A stretch of 64,000 nucleotides of DNA from an uncultured Alphaproteobacteria bacterium (GCA_902580265.1 CACHJY010000006.1:1-64000), one strand, 5' to 3'; counted from the stretch's first letter, positions 51,209 through 61,162 are shown. Numbers and translations are program-made. Notes: a model not told the origin generated them from the sequence alone.

Positions 51209-52489
51209 ATGATTGAAAAAGAGCTTTCCGAAAAAATAAACGTTGAAGTTGATAAACTTTTTGATGATCAAATAAGGTTTACTCAAAAGTTAACTAGATT
51301 TCCTTCTTTACGTGGCCAAGAGCATACGGCTCAAGATTTTCTCTTTGATGAAATGACAAAGCGAAATTATGCACTTGATAGATGGACGGTGAATGTGGAA
51401 GACATTAAAGATCACCCAGGATTTTCACCAGTAAAGGTAGATTATTCAAATGCAATAAACATAGTTGCTACTCATAGACCTAAAAAAGAGATAGGCAAAT
51501 CTCTTATACTTAATGGCCATATTGATGTGGTTCCAGAGGGACCTTATGAAATGTGGTCACGCAATCCCTTTGATCCAGCAATTGAGGGTGATTGGATGTA
51601 TGGTAGGGGAGGTGCAGATATGAAAGCGGGTATCGTTGCAAACATATTTGCTATGGATGCGATAAGAAACCTAGGTTACCAACCGGCCGGACGTGTTCAT
51701 ATTCAGTCAGTGGTAGAGGAAGAATGTACAGGTAATGGTGCGCTAGCATGTTTGGTTAGAGGATATAATGCTGAAGCTGCAATTATTCCAGAACCGGTAG
51801 ATGATAAACTAGTTAGAGGAAATGTTGGTGTTTTGTGGTTTAAGGTAAGTGTAAAAGGTTTGCCTGTGCATGTGAGAGAAGCGGGCTCTGGTCAAAATGC
51901 AATTGAAGCATGCTTTCCCATAATTAAAGCACTAAGAAAACTTGAGGATTCGTGGAATGCAGAAAAGACAAATTTTAAATATTATAAAGATACTGAACAC
52001 CCCATAAATTTTAATGTCGGTAAAATAAAGGGAGGCGACTGGGCTTCCTCTGTCCCATCTTGGTGTGAATTTGATTGTCGGATTGCAATTTTTCCTGATT
52101 GGAACCCAAAAGAAAAATCATTAGAAATAGAAAAATGCATTAGAGAAGCCTCGCTAAATGATGCTTTTCTCTCAAATAACCCTCCTCAAATTGAGTGGAA
52201 TGGATTTTTTGCAAAAGGCTATGTTTTAGAAGAGGGTACAGAAGCTGAGAAAGTATTAGGTGAGGCACATTTTCTTGCTTACGAAGGAGATATGAAGAGC
52301 TTTATTAGCCCTGCATACCTAGATGCTAGAGTATTTATGGTATATGGAGATTGCCCCTGTCTGGTATATGGTCCATATTCAGAAAACATTCATGGTTTTG
52401 ATGAAAGAGTAAGCTTAAGTTCCGTCAGAAAAATAACAAAGACAATAGCCTTATTCATAGCCGACTGGTGTAAACTGGAAAAGATTTAG
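51209..52489 (+). CDS. M20-family deacylase/peptidase (ArgE/DapE-like)
   Basis: The 426-residue zinc hydrolase has the M20 motifs: NGHIDVVPEG with H104 and D106, YGRGGADMKAG with the bridging D137, EEECTGNG with the catalytic base and ligand glutamates near 170-172, and HGFDERV near the end. It cleaves an amide bond in an N-acyl amino acid or dipeptide. It differs from true ArgE and DapE in its length and N-terminal helices, so the substrate is left open. It stands alone between divergent and convergent neighbours. Confidence 0.9.
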   Translation: MIEKELSEKINVEVDKLFDDQIRFTQKLTRFPSLRGQEHTAQDFLFDEMTKRNYALDRWTVNVEDIKDHPGFSPVKVDYSNAINIVATHRPKKEIGKSLILNGHIDVVPEGPYEMWSRNPFDPAIEGDWMYGRGGADMKAGIVANIFAMDAIRNLGYQPAGRVHIQSVVEEECTGNGALACLVRGYNAEAAIIPEPVDDKLVRGNVGVLWFKVSVKGLPVHVREAGSGQNAIEACFPIIKALRKLEDSWNAEKTNFKYYKDTEHPINFNVGKIKGGDWASSVPSWCEFDCRIAIFPDWNPKEKSLEIEKCIREASLNDAFLSNNPPQIEWNGFFAKGYVLEEGTEAEKVLGEAHFLAYEGDMKSFISPAYLDARVFMVYGDCPCLVYGPYSENIHGFDERVSLSSVRKITKTIALFIADWCKLEKI

Positions 52490-52517
52490 TTTTAAAAAAT
52501 CTTTAAACTCTCAAGTA

Positions 52518-53216
52518 TTAATCTGGCATCATGCCCGTTGGCACAGCTTTACCTTTAATAATCAGCTTTGGCTCTTCTTTAATTCCAACTAGTTCGGGCC
52601 TGCTATTCAGATATTCAGATACGCCACTAAGATTTTCTATTGCGCTAAAGAAACTCCCTATACTAGGCCAATCATCAAAGATAGTGGGCTCCAGAACTCG
52701 AATCATCGATAATTGATGGTATACCCCAAAATCACAGTATGAAGGATTCTCGCCCAGAAAAAATGGGCCGCCTTTGTCCCTCTCTATATATTTATTGAAA
52801 TAAAATATTTTTGGCTCAAAACCAGATAAAATAGTTTTCTTTAGAGCTTCATACTCCTCTCCGGTCTTAAAGTTTATTGTTGCATTTAGGGGTTGGAATA
52901 GTTCTTGGCTTGACTCAAATATAGCATCAGCTATTGCCCTGTCTTCGTCATTTGTTGGAAAGGTATTTGCTAAATTAGCTGTATATCTCATTATTGAGCC
53001 GCTCTGCCAAATAGTTGTTTGGTTATTTACAATCAGAACAGGTAACTGACCAAACCCGATTTCTTTTTTCATTTCTGGCCAAGATTTCTCAAAATATTCC
53101 CACGCCATATGATAGGTGTAGGGAACGTTGCCATAGCATAGTTGCATTTGTATAGCTTCTGTAAACGCTCGCATTTTAAAATACACAAGATCCAGTTTCG
53201 GGAAAGATTTCTCCAT
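52518..53216 (-). CDS. Glutathione S-transferase family protein (sigma-like)
   Basis: The 232-residue protein has an N-terminal thioredoxin-like domain (LDLVYFKMRAFTEAIQMQL) with a GQLPVL cis-proline loop and QSGSIMRYTA for glutathione binding, then the helical C-domain with FLGENPSYCDFGVY. The YFKMRA pattern is close to sigma and prostaglandin-synthase-like GSTs. It probably conjugates or isomerises a hydrophobic electrophile. It lies among other detoxification genes but has no operon partner. Confidence 0.88.
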   Translation of the reverse strand: MEKSFPKLDLVYFKMRAFTEAIQMQLCYGNVPYTYHMAWEYFEKSWPEMKKEIGFGQLPVLIVNNQTTIWQSGSIMRYTANLANTFPTNDEDRAIADAIFESSQELFQPLNATINFKTGEEYEALKKTILSGFEPKIFYFNKYIERDKGGPFFLGENPSYCDFGVYHQLSMIRVLEPTIFDDWPSIGSFFSAIENLSGVSEYLNSRPELVGIKEEPKLIIKGKAVPTGMMPD

Positions 53217-53326
53217 GAGGTGTCTCCTAATATTAATTCCAGCGCAAAAAACAAGCTATTGCGTTACTAATTAAGTTAATTTACTCATTATTATTATATC
53301 ATAAATAATTTAAGGATTGGCTCTAT

Positions 53327-53740
53327 TTGTTAATAGTAATTATCTTTTCAGCTATTGAAGCTATTCTTCTTTTTTTAGGGATATTTTCTCCTTTTGCAAG
53401 GATACAAGAATTTTGGATTTTTAAGGAGGAGTTTTCAATTCATAGCTTAATTATCGCTCTGTTTGACCGACAAAATTTCTTGCTTGGTGGAACGATTTTG
53501 GTCTTTGGTGTCTTGATCCCTTTTATGAGGCTATGTACGAATTTTATACCAATCGCTAAACTGAAAAATCTAAATTTACACAAATTGGCTATGGTGGACA
53601 TATTCCTAATAAGCTTTCTCCTCTTTTCCTCTCAACTGTCCTATTTCTTCGAGGTCAGTCTCTTGCAGGGATTTTATTTTTTGTTCGCAGCATTGATTGT
53701 AAGCTACGTAAATCACTGGACTATGAAGAGTATGAAATAA
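53327..53740 (+). CDS. PqiA-like small integral membrane protein
   Basis: The 137-residue protein has four predicted transmembrane segments. The pattern SPFARIQEFWIFKEEFSIHSLIIALFD followed by LIPFMRL and HKLAMVDIFLI (quoted in short pieces) resembles one half of paraquat-inducible protein A, where a P-hydrophobic-K/R-L motif ends the second helix and W/M-x-D-V/I-F starts the third. Its length is half of PqiA, so it is a single-module form. The start is TTG with AAGGA ten bases upstream. The following gene begins on the stop codon. Confidence 0.65.
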   Translation: MLIVIIFSAIEAILLFLGIFSPFARIQEFWIFKEEFSIHSLIIALFDRQNFLLGGTILVFGVLIPFMRLCTNFIPIAKLKNLNLHKLAMVDIFLISFLLFSSQLSYFFEVSLLQGFYFLFAALIVSYVNHWTMKSMK

Positions 53741-54144
53741 TGTCAGAAAATGAATTTCTTATTGAAAGATATAAATTGCTTGGTCGATTGGTAGAAATAA
53801 ACTGGTATTTCATAGCAATAAAAAAAATAACAACCATTGCAAAAAGAAAAAATTTTTTGGCGGTTTTGGAAAAAGAAATCACGCTAGAAGCGAGTGGTTC
53901 GAATGTCATTTTTGTTGAAGAAGATGGAGATGTGTATATTTGCATGATATTTAGGGCTAATAGTATCGTTAAAAAAGTGGTAATCGATGTTTTGGACCAA
54001 AATCGCAGAAAACCCATTGAGCCAAATTTGCAATCAGGAAATGTTTACATTTATGGAGCTTCCGGAACTATCTTTCAACCAAATGTAAATGATGGTCATT
54101 CAGACATTATAAATGGTGAACAATTTGGCGACTTTGATAGTTAG
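53740..54144 (+). CDS. Hypothetical protein coupled to the PqiA-like gene
   Basis: The 134-residue product is not recognised. It has an N-terminal amphipathic helix (NWYFIAIKKITTIAKRKNF), beta-rich middle (SNVIFVEEDGDVYICMIFRA) and an asparagine- and glycine-rich C-terminal tail (NVNDGHSDIINGEQFGDF) that looks disordered. Its ATG overlaps the TAA of the PqiA-like gene (TAATG), so translation is coupled. A short AT-rich inverted repeat (TAGTATA/TATACTA) lies over its stop codon. Confidence 0.6.
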   Translation: MSENEFLIERYKLLGRLVEINWYFIAIKKITTIAKRKNFLAVLEKEITLEASGSNVIFVEEDGDVYICMIFRANSIVKKVVIDVLDQNRRKPIEPNLQSGNVYIYGASGTIFQPNVNDGHSDIINGEQFGDFDS

Positions 54145-54178
54145 TATAAAATATATACTATCATGTGAAATGTTGCAA

Positions 54179-55063
54179 CTAACAGGCTACTTTGAGTGAT
54201 TTTTTACCCAAATGAATTATTACAGGTAATTCCCCTAAGTATTCCCCATCCCCAGAGACAATTGAGCTCCATCGATCTGGGGTGATACTTTCTATTTTCA
54301 CGCTCCTAACGTGAGTATTCGTCACTGCATGATGGAATATATGGTTACCAGAAAAAACTTTAATTAATAGATTTACGGCCTGAAGACGACTAAGTTTCTT
54401 CGCACCCAATAAGTTTAATTTGGCTCTGAACTTTTTTGCATCAGGAGCAATGTACATTCCACCACCAGTATATTCTGAAGCAGCTCCTGCTAATATAAGG
54501 TTTTTCATCTCCATTTTTTGGGAATCAGTGGTAACAATATATGTATGTGACTTTAAATTAATGAAGCTAATTAACGCGGCGGATGCGTATAATAGGGGTC
54601 CTTTAAGCAACGGAATCCTTGAAGCACGAAATGAAGCCTCACTTAATAAACCAACCCCAGCATTCGTAAGCGAGATCCGGTTATTATCTGAAAATATAAC
54701 GTTCAAATATCTAACCGACTTAAATTTGCGAACCCTTATTGCATCAATGGCCTTTTTCAGTGTATTGAGACCAAGAGATCTAGCAAAGTCATTGCCTCTT
54801 CCGAATGGAAGTATAGCCATATTACACGAGTAATCTATTGCTTTTTGGGCAATTATATTAATAAAGCCATCACCTCCACAGGCCACGACTAAATATTTCC
54901 TCGACATAAACTCCTGAGCCTTTTTACCAGCATCCTCTACGGACTTCGAAAAAATTATTTTTGGTTTGGTGCAGGGATATATATTGTCAATTACGCGTAT
55001 TTTTTTCTTCTTAGATAGCTTTCCTGATATTGGATTTACTATATAAACAATATTTTCTTTCAT
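54179..55063 (-). CDS. Diacylglycerol/lipid kinase family protein
   Basis: The 294-residue protein has the DAGK catalytic fold: VNPISGK near residue 9-15, the nucleotide loop GGDG at 63-66, and ILPFGRGNDFARSLG with GTGND-like GRGND. The C-terminal region has SGDGEYL for substrate binding. It phosphorylates a lipid such as diacylglycerol, ceramide or undecaprenol. It is alone on the minus strand, divergent from a DMT transporter. Confidence 0.9.
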   Translation of the reverse strand: MKENIVYIVNPISGKLSKKKKIRVIDNIYPCTKPKIIFSKSVEDAGKKAQEFMSRKYLVVACGGDGFINIIAQKAIDYSCNMAILPFGRGNDFARSLGLNTLKKAIDAIRVRKFKSVRYLNVIFSDNNRISLTNAGVGLLSEASFRASRIPLLKGPLLYASAALISFINLKSHTYIVTTDSQKMEMKNLILAGAASEYTGGGMYIAPDAKKFRAKLNLLGAKKLSRLQAVNLLIKVFSGNHIFHHAVTNTHVRSVKIESITPDRWSSIVSGDGEYLGELPVIIHLGKKSLKVAC

Positions 55064-55187
55064 GAGTTCTCAGAAGTACTATAACCAGTAAAGTGTAGAG
55101 TTTAAACAGAACCAGCGTAAACAACAAATAATTATACAAAACGAGATTTGTACTCTACTAGTAGTTTAACTAACCACCAAAATAATA

Positions 55188-56072
55188 ATGATTACGTTAC
55201 TTAATAAGAGATGGAATGGAATAGCGATTGTATTATTGTCGTCATTCTTTTTTGCCTTCGTTCCGACGTCAGCAAAAATTGCTTTGGATAGTGGCGTATC
55301 TCTAATGGTTTTGCTAATGTCCAGATGTCTAATAGGATTGATAATTCTAGCTCCTTTGACATATGGTCTGCGGGAACCCATTTTTGTAGATAGAAGCAAA
55401 ATCCCTACTCTGATATTTGTTAGTATCATTTCAGTTTGTTTAATTGCATCAACCTACCACGCTATCGGATACATTAGTATCGCTCTTGTTTTAATGATCA
55501 TTTATCTGTTTCCTATCGGAGTAGCTCTTATTACAACTATTAAAGGAGAAGAACATTTATCACGAACTCAATGGTTTAGTATCATAGGTGTTCTATTAGG
55601 TCTTGGGATCTTAATTTTAGATGAACCATCAGGGATAAGTTTCTACGGAATATTTATTAGTGTTATAGGTCTACTGTTATTTATCGCATTTATATACTTC
55701 ACAGGGAAGTTAGTGAAGGAGATAGGATCTGTTACGATAAACTTACAGTTGAGTTTTTTCAGTGTGATTGCGTTAATAGTATATGTCTTATTTGTACCTG
55801 TGGAACTTTCGCTTCCTACAAATGGCTATGGTTGGCTAGGTATACTAGGTAATGGCATATTTTATGTCCTAAGTTATGTTCTTTTTTTTATTGGCTCGAA
55901 AGCTATCGGTATAACAACCGCCTCTGTTTTAGCTCTAACAGAACCCCTTTTTGCAACGATTGTAGCACTTTTTATTCTCAATCAGTATTTGTCGTTACAG
56001 GAATTCTCTGGTTTTATTGTAACACTTTGTTTTTTGTCTTTATTCTTGATATTTATACAAAAAAAAAACTGA
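55188..56072 (+). CDS. DMT-superfamily transporter (EamA family)
   Basis: The 294-residue protein has ten predicted transmembrane helices and the two EamA repeats (AFVPTSAKIALDSGVSLMVLLMSRCLIGL in the first half; ALTEPLFATIVALFIL in the second, quoted in short pieces). These transporters move metabolites, often amino acids or drugs, across the inner membrane. The substrate is unknown. It precedes the COQ9 gene on the same strand with an 82-base gap. Confidence 0.9.
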   Translation: MITLLNKRWNGIAIVLLSSFFFAFVPTSAKIALDSGVSLMVLLMSRCLIGLIILAPLTYGLREPIFVDRSKIPTLIFVSIISVCLIASTYHAIGYISIALVLMIIYLFPIGVALITTIKGEEHLSRTQWFSIIGVLLGLGILILDEPSGISFYGIFISVIGLLLFIAFIYFTGKLVKEIGSVTINLQLSFFSVIALIVYVLFVPVELSLPTNGYGWLGILGNGIFYVLSYVLFFIGSKAIGITTASVLALTEPLFATIVALFILNQYLSLQEFSGFIVTLCFLSLFLIFIQKKN

Positions 56073-56154
56073 TAAAATTTATTTTTAAATTTTGCCGAAG
56101 TGAATTAAGTTATATCGTAATCAGCCACTAGAAATCCTTATTAAAGCTCCAATC

Positions 56155-56799
56155 ATGGAAAATAATTTTAAAAAAAATTTAATGATGCACATGCTCGAAC
56201 ATGTTCCAGACCTTGGCTGGACCTGGGATGCTCTACATAAGGCTGCAAAAACTGCCAAAAAAGCTAAAAATTCCAATAGAGAAGAATTACAAATTCTTTT
56301 TGAAAATAAAATCTCAAACATTATCGGTACGTTCAATGATAAATTAGATGAGGATATGTATGTAATATTTAGCTCAGAAAGCGATAAAGAATTGGGAACC
56401 ACTGATACTGTAAAGGAACTTATTTTATCAAGGTTAAAGGCGTCTAAAAATTATAAGAGTATTATCAAAACGTCTTTGTTTTTTATGGCACAGCCAAGAA
56501 ATGCGTATGACGCTTTAAATCAACTAATGAAAACATCTAATAAAATTTGGGAAATGGCAGGCGATACATCAAGTGGTCGAACCTTCTACTCCAAAAGACT
56601 TATTTTGTCGGGAGTATATTCTTCCACTTTAGCGCACTGGCTTGCAAAAGAGACCCGAAGTATTGAAGAGTCAGAGGACTTTTTGGACAGAAGACTCGAT
56701 GATGTCAAAAAAATTGGTAAAATTTCTAAACAGTCGATAGAAGTATTTGAGAAAACTAAAGGTGAACTGGGCTCAATCATTACAAAAAAATATAGATGA
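56155..56799 (+). CDS. COQ9 family protein
   Basis: The 214-residue protein matches COQ9: HVPDLGWTWDALHKAA near the start, WEMAGDTSSGRTFYSKRLILSGVY (seen as FYSKRLILSGVYSSTLAHWL) and DFLDRRLDDV near the end. COQ9 binds lipids and aids the COQ7 hydroxylation step of ubiquinone synthesis; this family is typical of Alphaproteobacteria and mitochondria. No other coq/ubi gene is adjacent. It is an important clue for the alphaproteobacterial origin of the window. Confidence 0.92.
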   Translation: MENNFKKNLMMHMLEHVPDLGWTWDALHKAAKTAKKAKNSNREELQILFENKISNIIGTFNDKLDEDMYVIFSSESDKELGTTDTVKELILSRLKASKNYKSIIKTSLFFMAQPRNAYDALNQLMKTSNKIWEMAGDTSSGRTFYSKRLILSGVYSSTLAHWLAKETRSIEESEDFLDRRLDDVKKIGKISKQSIEVFEKTKGELGSIITKKYR

Positions 56800-56842
56800 G
56801 ACCTATTTCCCAACTCTAAAATTGAAGTTACATAGAAAATAA

Positions 56843-57625
56843 ATGAGCGAAAAAATTAGAATATTCTCTTACCTGCCAAATCCAAGGGTATGGAAATCGC
56901 TAATCACGGGTAGACTTGGTGATGTAAAAGTGAAGGTCTTAGGAGATAAACCAAAAAATTTAGTTAATTGGCTATGGGACTTTGATGCGGAGAAGCTAAG
57001 TAATTTGGAACTTGATGACATAAAGCACTTTGAAAGACAGGGTAAAAGGGGCTTTGAGGGTAGTCTCTACAAAACGGACAGCTTTATTGAAAAGCATCCA
57101 TTTGGTACGGTGCCAGCTGGGTTCAATAACGATGGTTCAATAGGTATCTTTGAATCGAATAGTATAATGCGCGCAGTGGCTCGTAGTTCAACTATCACCT
57201 CACTTTATGGAGATAGTGATCCTTATTTACAATCCCGAATAGACAGTTTTCTCGATGCTAATCTTGTCTTTTCAAGAGAATTTCAGGTCTATGTTTTGGA
57301 ATTAAAGTCATTAAATGATCAGTTCTATAACAGAATGAAAGCAGCCTATTCATTCTATATGGGTGGTATAGAAAATGCTCTTTCAATAGGAAAGTTCATC
57401 TCTGGATCATATTTGACAATAGCTGATATCTCATTTGTATGTGATGTTGCTCAATTTTTAAGAGAGAGAGATCGACAAACCGTTATTAATCAGCAGGGAT
57501 ACGAGATTATATCAAAGAATTTTGAGGAAGATTTTCCTAGGTCATGTAAACACTTGTTGACCTTATACAATAAAGAAGAATTTCAAGAATTCATGAAAGG
57601 CTATCTCGATGGGATCTTGCATTGA
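56843..57625 (+). CDS. Glutathione S-transferase family protein (EF1B-gamma/YghU-like)
   Basis: The 260-residue protein has a GST C-terminal domain and a less usual N-terminal part. The motif FIEKHPFGTVPAGF followed by GIFESNSIMRAVAR matches the glutathione-binding loop and E-S motif of theta/EF1B-gamma-type GSTs. The C-domain has FISGSYLTIADISFVCDVAQF. The N-terminus (about 80 residues) is enlarged relative to most GSTs. The target electrophile is unknown. It lies 43 bases downstream of COQ9 on the same strand and converges on an MFS transporter. Confidence 0.85.
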   Translation: MSEKIRIFSYLPNPRVWKSLITGRLGDVKVKVLGDKPKNLVNWLWDFDAEKLSNLELDDIKHFERQGKRGFEGSLYKTDSFIEKHPFGTVPAGFNNDGSIGIFESNSIMRAVARSSTITSLYGDSDPYLQSRIDSFLDANLVFSREFQVYVLELKSLNDQFYNRMKAAYSFYMGGIENALSIGKFISGSYLTIADISFVCDVAQFLRERDRQTVINQQGYEIISKNFEEDFPRSCKHLLTLYNKEEFQEFMKGYLDGILH

Positions 57626-57640
57626 CAATTTATATTCGGA

Positions 57641-58912
57641 CTAAGTGGCCGCCGAATACACAAGCTTCTCTTTGATGGGAAGGTGAATAAGGGCTGCAAA
57701 AACTGCAAGTGCTGCGTCCAGTAGCCAGACTGTAGTATAGTCTCCGGTAATACTGAAAAAGAAACCTCCAAGATATGCGCCAAGAAAGCCACCGATCTGA
57801 TGCGAAAAGAGTGCGAAGCCAAAAAGAGTTGCCATGAATTGCGGACCGAACATCTTTCCTACCAGTCCAGCAGTTGCCGGAATAACAGAAAAATAGGTTA
57901 GTCCTAAGGCAATAGAAAACAACATAACAGATAATAGGTCTTTAGGCGAAACAAGAAAAAGGAGCACAATTATACATCGAGCAAAGTAGGTGAAAGCTAG
58001 GAAAATGCGCATGCTCCTTTTTGAAATATACCAACCAGCAAATATACTTCCCACAATATTGAAAAGGCCAATAATGCCCAAGGACCATCCAGAGACGGTA
58101 GGTGAAAAACCACACACCTGGATGACACCTGGCATGTGGGTAGCTATAAAAGCTACATGAAATCCACAAACAAAAAAACCGGTAACCAAGTAAATATAGC
58201 TTGGTGTTCTAAAAGCAGTGTTTAAAGTATCGGATAAGCTTTTGTTAGCAACACTATTGAGCGTTTTTTCATCTATCCTTGATCTGAGTAGAAAAGAAAG
58301 GGGCAACACCAGTAATAAAATTAGAGATAAGAATAAAATACAATAAACCCAACCTAAATTTACAATTATAAACCCTGCGATCGGAGCTAAAATTAATTGC
58401 CCTAAGGATGAACCAGCATTTATAAAACCAAATGCCATTCCTACTTTTTCCTGAGGTATAAGCTTATTTACTGAGGCAAGGACAACAGGAAGTCCAGCAA
58501 TTCCAAGTCCAGTAGAGGCAATTATGCCCAATGATATTGCTAGGGTAAATGAAGTAGTTGAATAAGGAATTAAAAGAGTACCAAAAAGACTAAGTAAAAT
58601 ACCAACTGTTAAAGTTTTCCCAGACCCATATTTATCTGCAATCATTCCTCCAAAAGGTGAGATTGCACCTACAAATAGTTGGCCGAGAGCGAAGGCAGAA
58701 CTGATTTGCAGGTAATCTAATGTTTCAGATTGGTTTATGCCTTCAATTGTAAGGGAAAGAGAGTTACGACTTCCAAACACCGCAGCCACAATACATGAGG
58801 CTGCTATAACGATCAGCAAATATTTTTGGTCTGTACTTTGCTTTTTTGAGTTATTGGCTGACGACATTTTAAATTCTTTCTTAAGTTCTCGATTAGAGTT
58901 AAAAAAGCCCAT
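57641..58912 (-). CDS. MFS transporter (12 TM)
   Basis: The 423-residue protein has 12 predicted transmembrane helices in the major facilitator pattern. The family loop motif between helices 2 and 3 is GGMIADKYGSGKTL, and helix 5 contains the GSSLGQLILAP motif like oxalate/formate- and MCT-type antiporters. It probably moves a carboxylate or drug. The start may be the ATG at 58912 or at 58867 (MSSANNSKK). It is divergent from purF. Confidence 0.9.
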   Translation of the reverse strand: MGFFNSNRELKKEFKMSSANNSKKQSTDQKYLLIVIAASCIVAAVFGSRNSLSLTIEGINQSETLDYLQISSAFALGQLFVGAISPFGGMIADKYGSGKTLTVGILLSLFGTLLIPYSTTSFTLAISLGIIASTGLGIAGLPVVLASVNKLIPQEKVGMAFGFINAGSSLGQLILAPIAGFIIVNLGWVYCILFLSLILLLVLPLSFLLRSRIDEKTLNSVANKSLSDTLNTAFRTPSYIYLVTGFFVCGFHVAFIATHMPGVIQVCGFSPTVSGWSLGIIGLFNIVGSIFAGWYISKRSMRIFLAFTYFARCIIVLLFLVSPKDLLSVMLFSIALGLTYFSVIPATAGLVGKMFGPQFMATLFGFALFSHQIGGFLGAYLGGFFFSITGDYTTVWLLDAALAVFAALIHLPIKEKLVYSAAT

Positions 58913-59004
58913 TGTAAAGGAAAATAAATTGCCCTTCCAATTTAAGTGATTTTTCTTTAGTGCCTTTGTGGTATGGTGTTACGGTTATAAAAAATGGAGA
59001 ATCT

Positions 59005-60462
59005 GTGTTGCATCAGCTTGATGATGATCGACCAAAAGATGAGTGTGGTGTCTTTGGGATATATGGGCATGACGATGCTGCAGCTATAACCACACTTGGA
59101 TTACACGCACTTCAACATAGAGGCCAAGAGTCCGCGGGTATTGTTACGTTCGATAAGAATCATTTTCATGCAGAAAGAAGAATTGGCTTAGTAAGTGAAC
59201 ATTTTACGAAACAGAGTGTTATAGATAGACTTTCTGGTAACACGGCTATAGGCCACGTTCGTTATTCAACCACCGGAGGGACTGTTCTGAGAAATGTACA
59301 GCCACTCTTTGCCGACCTTACCGTTGGAGGTTTTGCAATAGCTCACAATGGAAACCTTACAAATGGGCTCACGTTACGACATGAGTTGAAAAAAGAAGGA
59401 GCGATCTTCCAATCTACGTCGGATACAGAAACTATTCTTCAACTAGTAGCACGGTCAAAAAAAGGTAATACAATTTCAAGATTTATAGACGCACTTTCTC
59501 AAATCGAAGGCGCTTACGCTTTAGTTGCATTAACAAATAAAAAATTAATTGGAGTAAGAGACCCGCTCGGCATTAGGCCATTGGTACTTGGTCAGTTAGA
59601 CGGAAACTATATATTGACTTCAGAAACCTGCGCGTTGGATATTATTGGTGCTAAGTTTATTAGAGAGGTAGAAAATGGCGAGATAGTGGTTGTAACTGAT
59701 AACACTATAGAAAGTATTAAACCCTTCCCACAAATTAAACCAAGGCCATGCATTTTTGAGTATATCTATTTCTCGAGACCTGACAGTATCATTGGAGGAC
59801 TTAGTGTTTACCAATGTCGGAAAGCCTTCGGTAAAGAACTGGCCAAAGAATCTTTTGTGCAGGCTGACATGGTTATTCCCGTTCCAGACAGTGGGGTGCC
59901 GGCTGCGATAGGCTTTGCAGAACAGTCAGAGATCCCTTTTGAAACTGGGATTATTAGGAACCACTATGTTGGCCGAACATTTATTGAACCCCAGCAGTCT
60001 ATTAGAGCATTCTCAGTCAAGCTTAAGCATAATGCTAATAAGATTTTGGTTGATGGTAAGAAGGTAATTTTAGTTGATGACTCTCTGGTAAGAGGGACCA
60101 CCTCTATAAAAATTGTAAGAATGATGCGGGATGCCGGTGCCAAAGAGGTACATATGCGCATCGCTGCACCACCTATAAAGTATCCTGATTATTATGGGAT
60201 TGACACACCAGTAAAAGAGAATTTACTAGCAGCAAATAATGGCCTCAATGAAATAAGGGATATGTTAGACGTTGACAGTATAGCCTATTTATCGATTGAT
60301 GGCCTATACCGAGCCATGGGTCACAAAAATGGTAGAGATCCCACAGACGTATTTTACACGGACCACTGTTTCACAGGAGATTATCCAACTAACCTGATGG
60401 ACCAGAGTGGAGAAGAAAATATCAGGCAGCTATCACTACTTTTTGAAACTGAGAAAGAATAA
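59005..60462 (+). CDS. purF: Amidophosphoribosyltransferase (PurF)
   Basis: The 485-residue enzyme catalyses the first committed step of purine synthesis. It has an Ntn-type glutaminase domain with the nucleophile cysteine in DECGVFGIYGH (C14 from this start) and the HVRYSTTG block, then a type I PRTase domain with VILVDDSLVRGTTS. A GTG at 59005 is preferred, since GGAG lies five bases upstream; a longer GTG start at 58960 adds 15 residues that the family lacks. The initial few residues must be processed for the cysteine to become N-terminal. Purine synthesis genes are not adjacent. Confidence 0.93.
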   Translation: MLHQLDDDRPKDECGVFGIYGHDDAAAITTLGLHALQHRGQESAGIVTFDKNHFHAERRIGLVSEHFTKQSVIDRLSGNTAIGHVRYSTTGGTVLRNVQPLFADLTVGGFAIAHNGNLTNGLTLRHELKKEGAIFQSTSDTETILQLVARSKKGNTISRFIDALSQIEGAYALVALTNKKLIGVRDPLGIRPLVLGQLDGNYILTSETCALDIIGAKFIREVENGEIVVVTDNTIESIKPFPQIKPRPCIFEYIYFSRPDSIIGGLSVYQCRKAFGKELAKESFVQADMVIPVPDSGVPAAIGFAEQSEIPFETGIIRNHYVGRTFIEPQQSIRAFSVKLKHNANKILVDGKKVILVDDSLVRGTTSIKIVRMMRDAGAKEVHMRIAAPPIKYPDYYGIDTPVKENLLAANNGLNEIRDMLDVDSIAYLSIDGLYRAMGHKNGRDPTDVFYTDHCFTGDYPTNLMDQSGEENIRQLSLLFETEKE

Positions 60463-60523
60463 GATCGGATTTGGACTTCATCAAAAAAAACTCAAAAGAC
60501 TGATAGTAAATAAGATTTAGTAT

Positions 60524-61162
60524 TTATCTGACTATTGAAAAGGTTACATCATTTTCTAGGCTATCATCTCTAATAATGCGTGTTGGGCCTAACTTTGACA
60601 CACAGAAATCTATGATGTCAGATGTATTTGCGTAATAAATATTTTGTGAGGAAATTTTTCTTTTTTTTGATGTTTGTAAGTTAAAAATCATAGCAGTTTT
60701 TGTGTAAGCCCAGCATTCAGATAGGCAACTAAATAGATACTGTTCCCATAATGAAACGTTTGTTGTCATCGCCAGGTTATAAGTGCCAGACATAGTTATA
60801 AAGTCTTTTTTCAATGATGGTCTGCTACCGATTATGAATCTAAGATTTTCTTCCGAAAACTTATTACGACAGTGTTCTATAAACTCTGGATTAATATCAA
60901 AACCCTCATAGCTAAATTCACTTTTATTAACGTGTTTGTTAAGATAGTCAATGAACGAACCGTATCCACAACCAATATCAGCAATTTCAAATACTAAATT
61001 TTTTTGTGATATTTTTTGAATTTCCCCGAGGATTAGAGCAAATCGTTTTTCTTGACGCGCCGTCGAAGCCCAAAAAACTCCTTTGGCGGTGGGGCCAAAC
61101 TTTTCAAATCTTCTCGAATATTCTGAATTAATTTCAGCCTCTAATAATGCCCTGCTTTTCAT
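60524..61162 (-). CDS. SAM-dependent methyltransferase, class I
   Basis: The 212-residue protein has the SAM-binding motif DIGCGYGSF at about residues 62-70, then YEGFDINPEFIEHC with the ribose-contacting aspartate, and YNLAMTTNVSLWEQY. The acceptor is unknown. It is a short single-domain enzyme without clear operon partners, divergent from the MDR gene. The C-terminal region has no further known domain. Confidence 0.85.
   Translation of the reverse strand: MKSRALLEAEINSEYSRRFEKFGPTAKGVFWASTARQEKRFALILGEIQKISQKNLVFEIADIGCGYGSFIDYLNKHVNKSEFSYEGFDINPEFIEHCRNKFSEENLRFIIGSRPSLKKDFITMSGTYNLAMTTNVSLWEQYLFSCLSECWAYTKTAMIFNLQTSKKRKISSQNIYYANTSDIIDFCVSKLGPTRIIRDDSLENDVTFSIVR

Noticed and set aside
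54142..54160. AT-rich inverted repeat over the stop codon at 54144 as a terminator
   Set aside because: The stem is seven A/T-rich pairs with no T-run, too weak to call.
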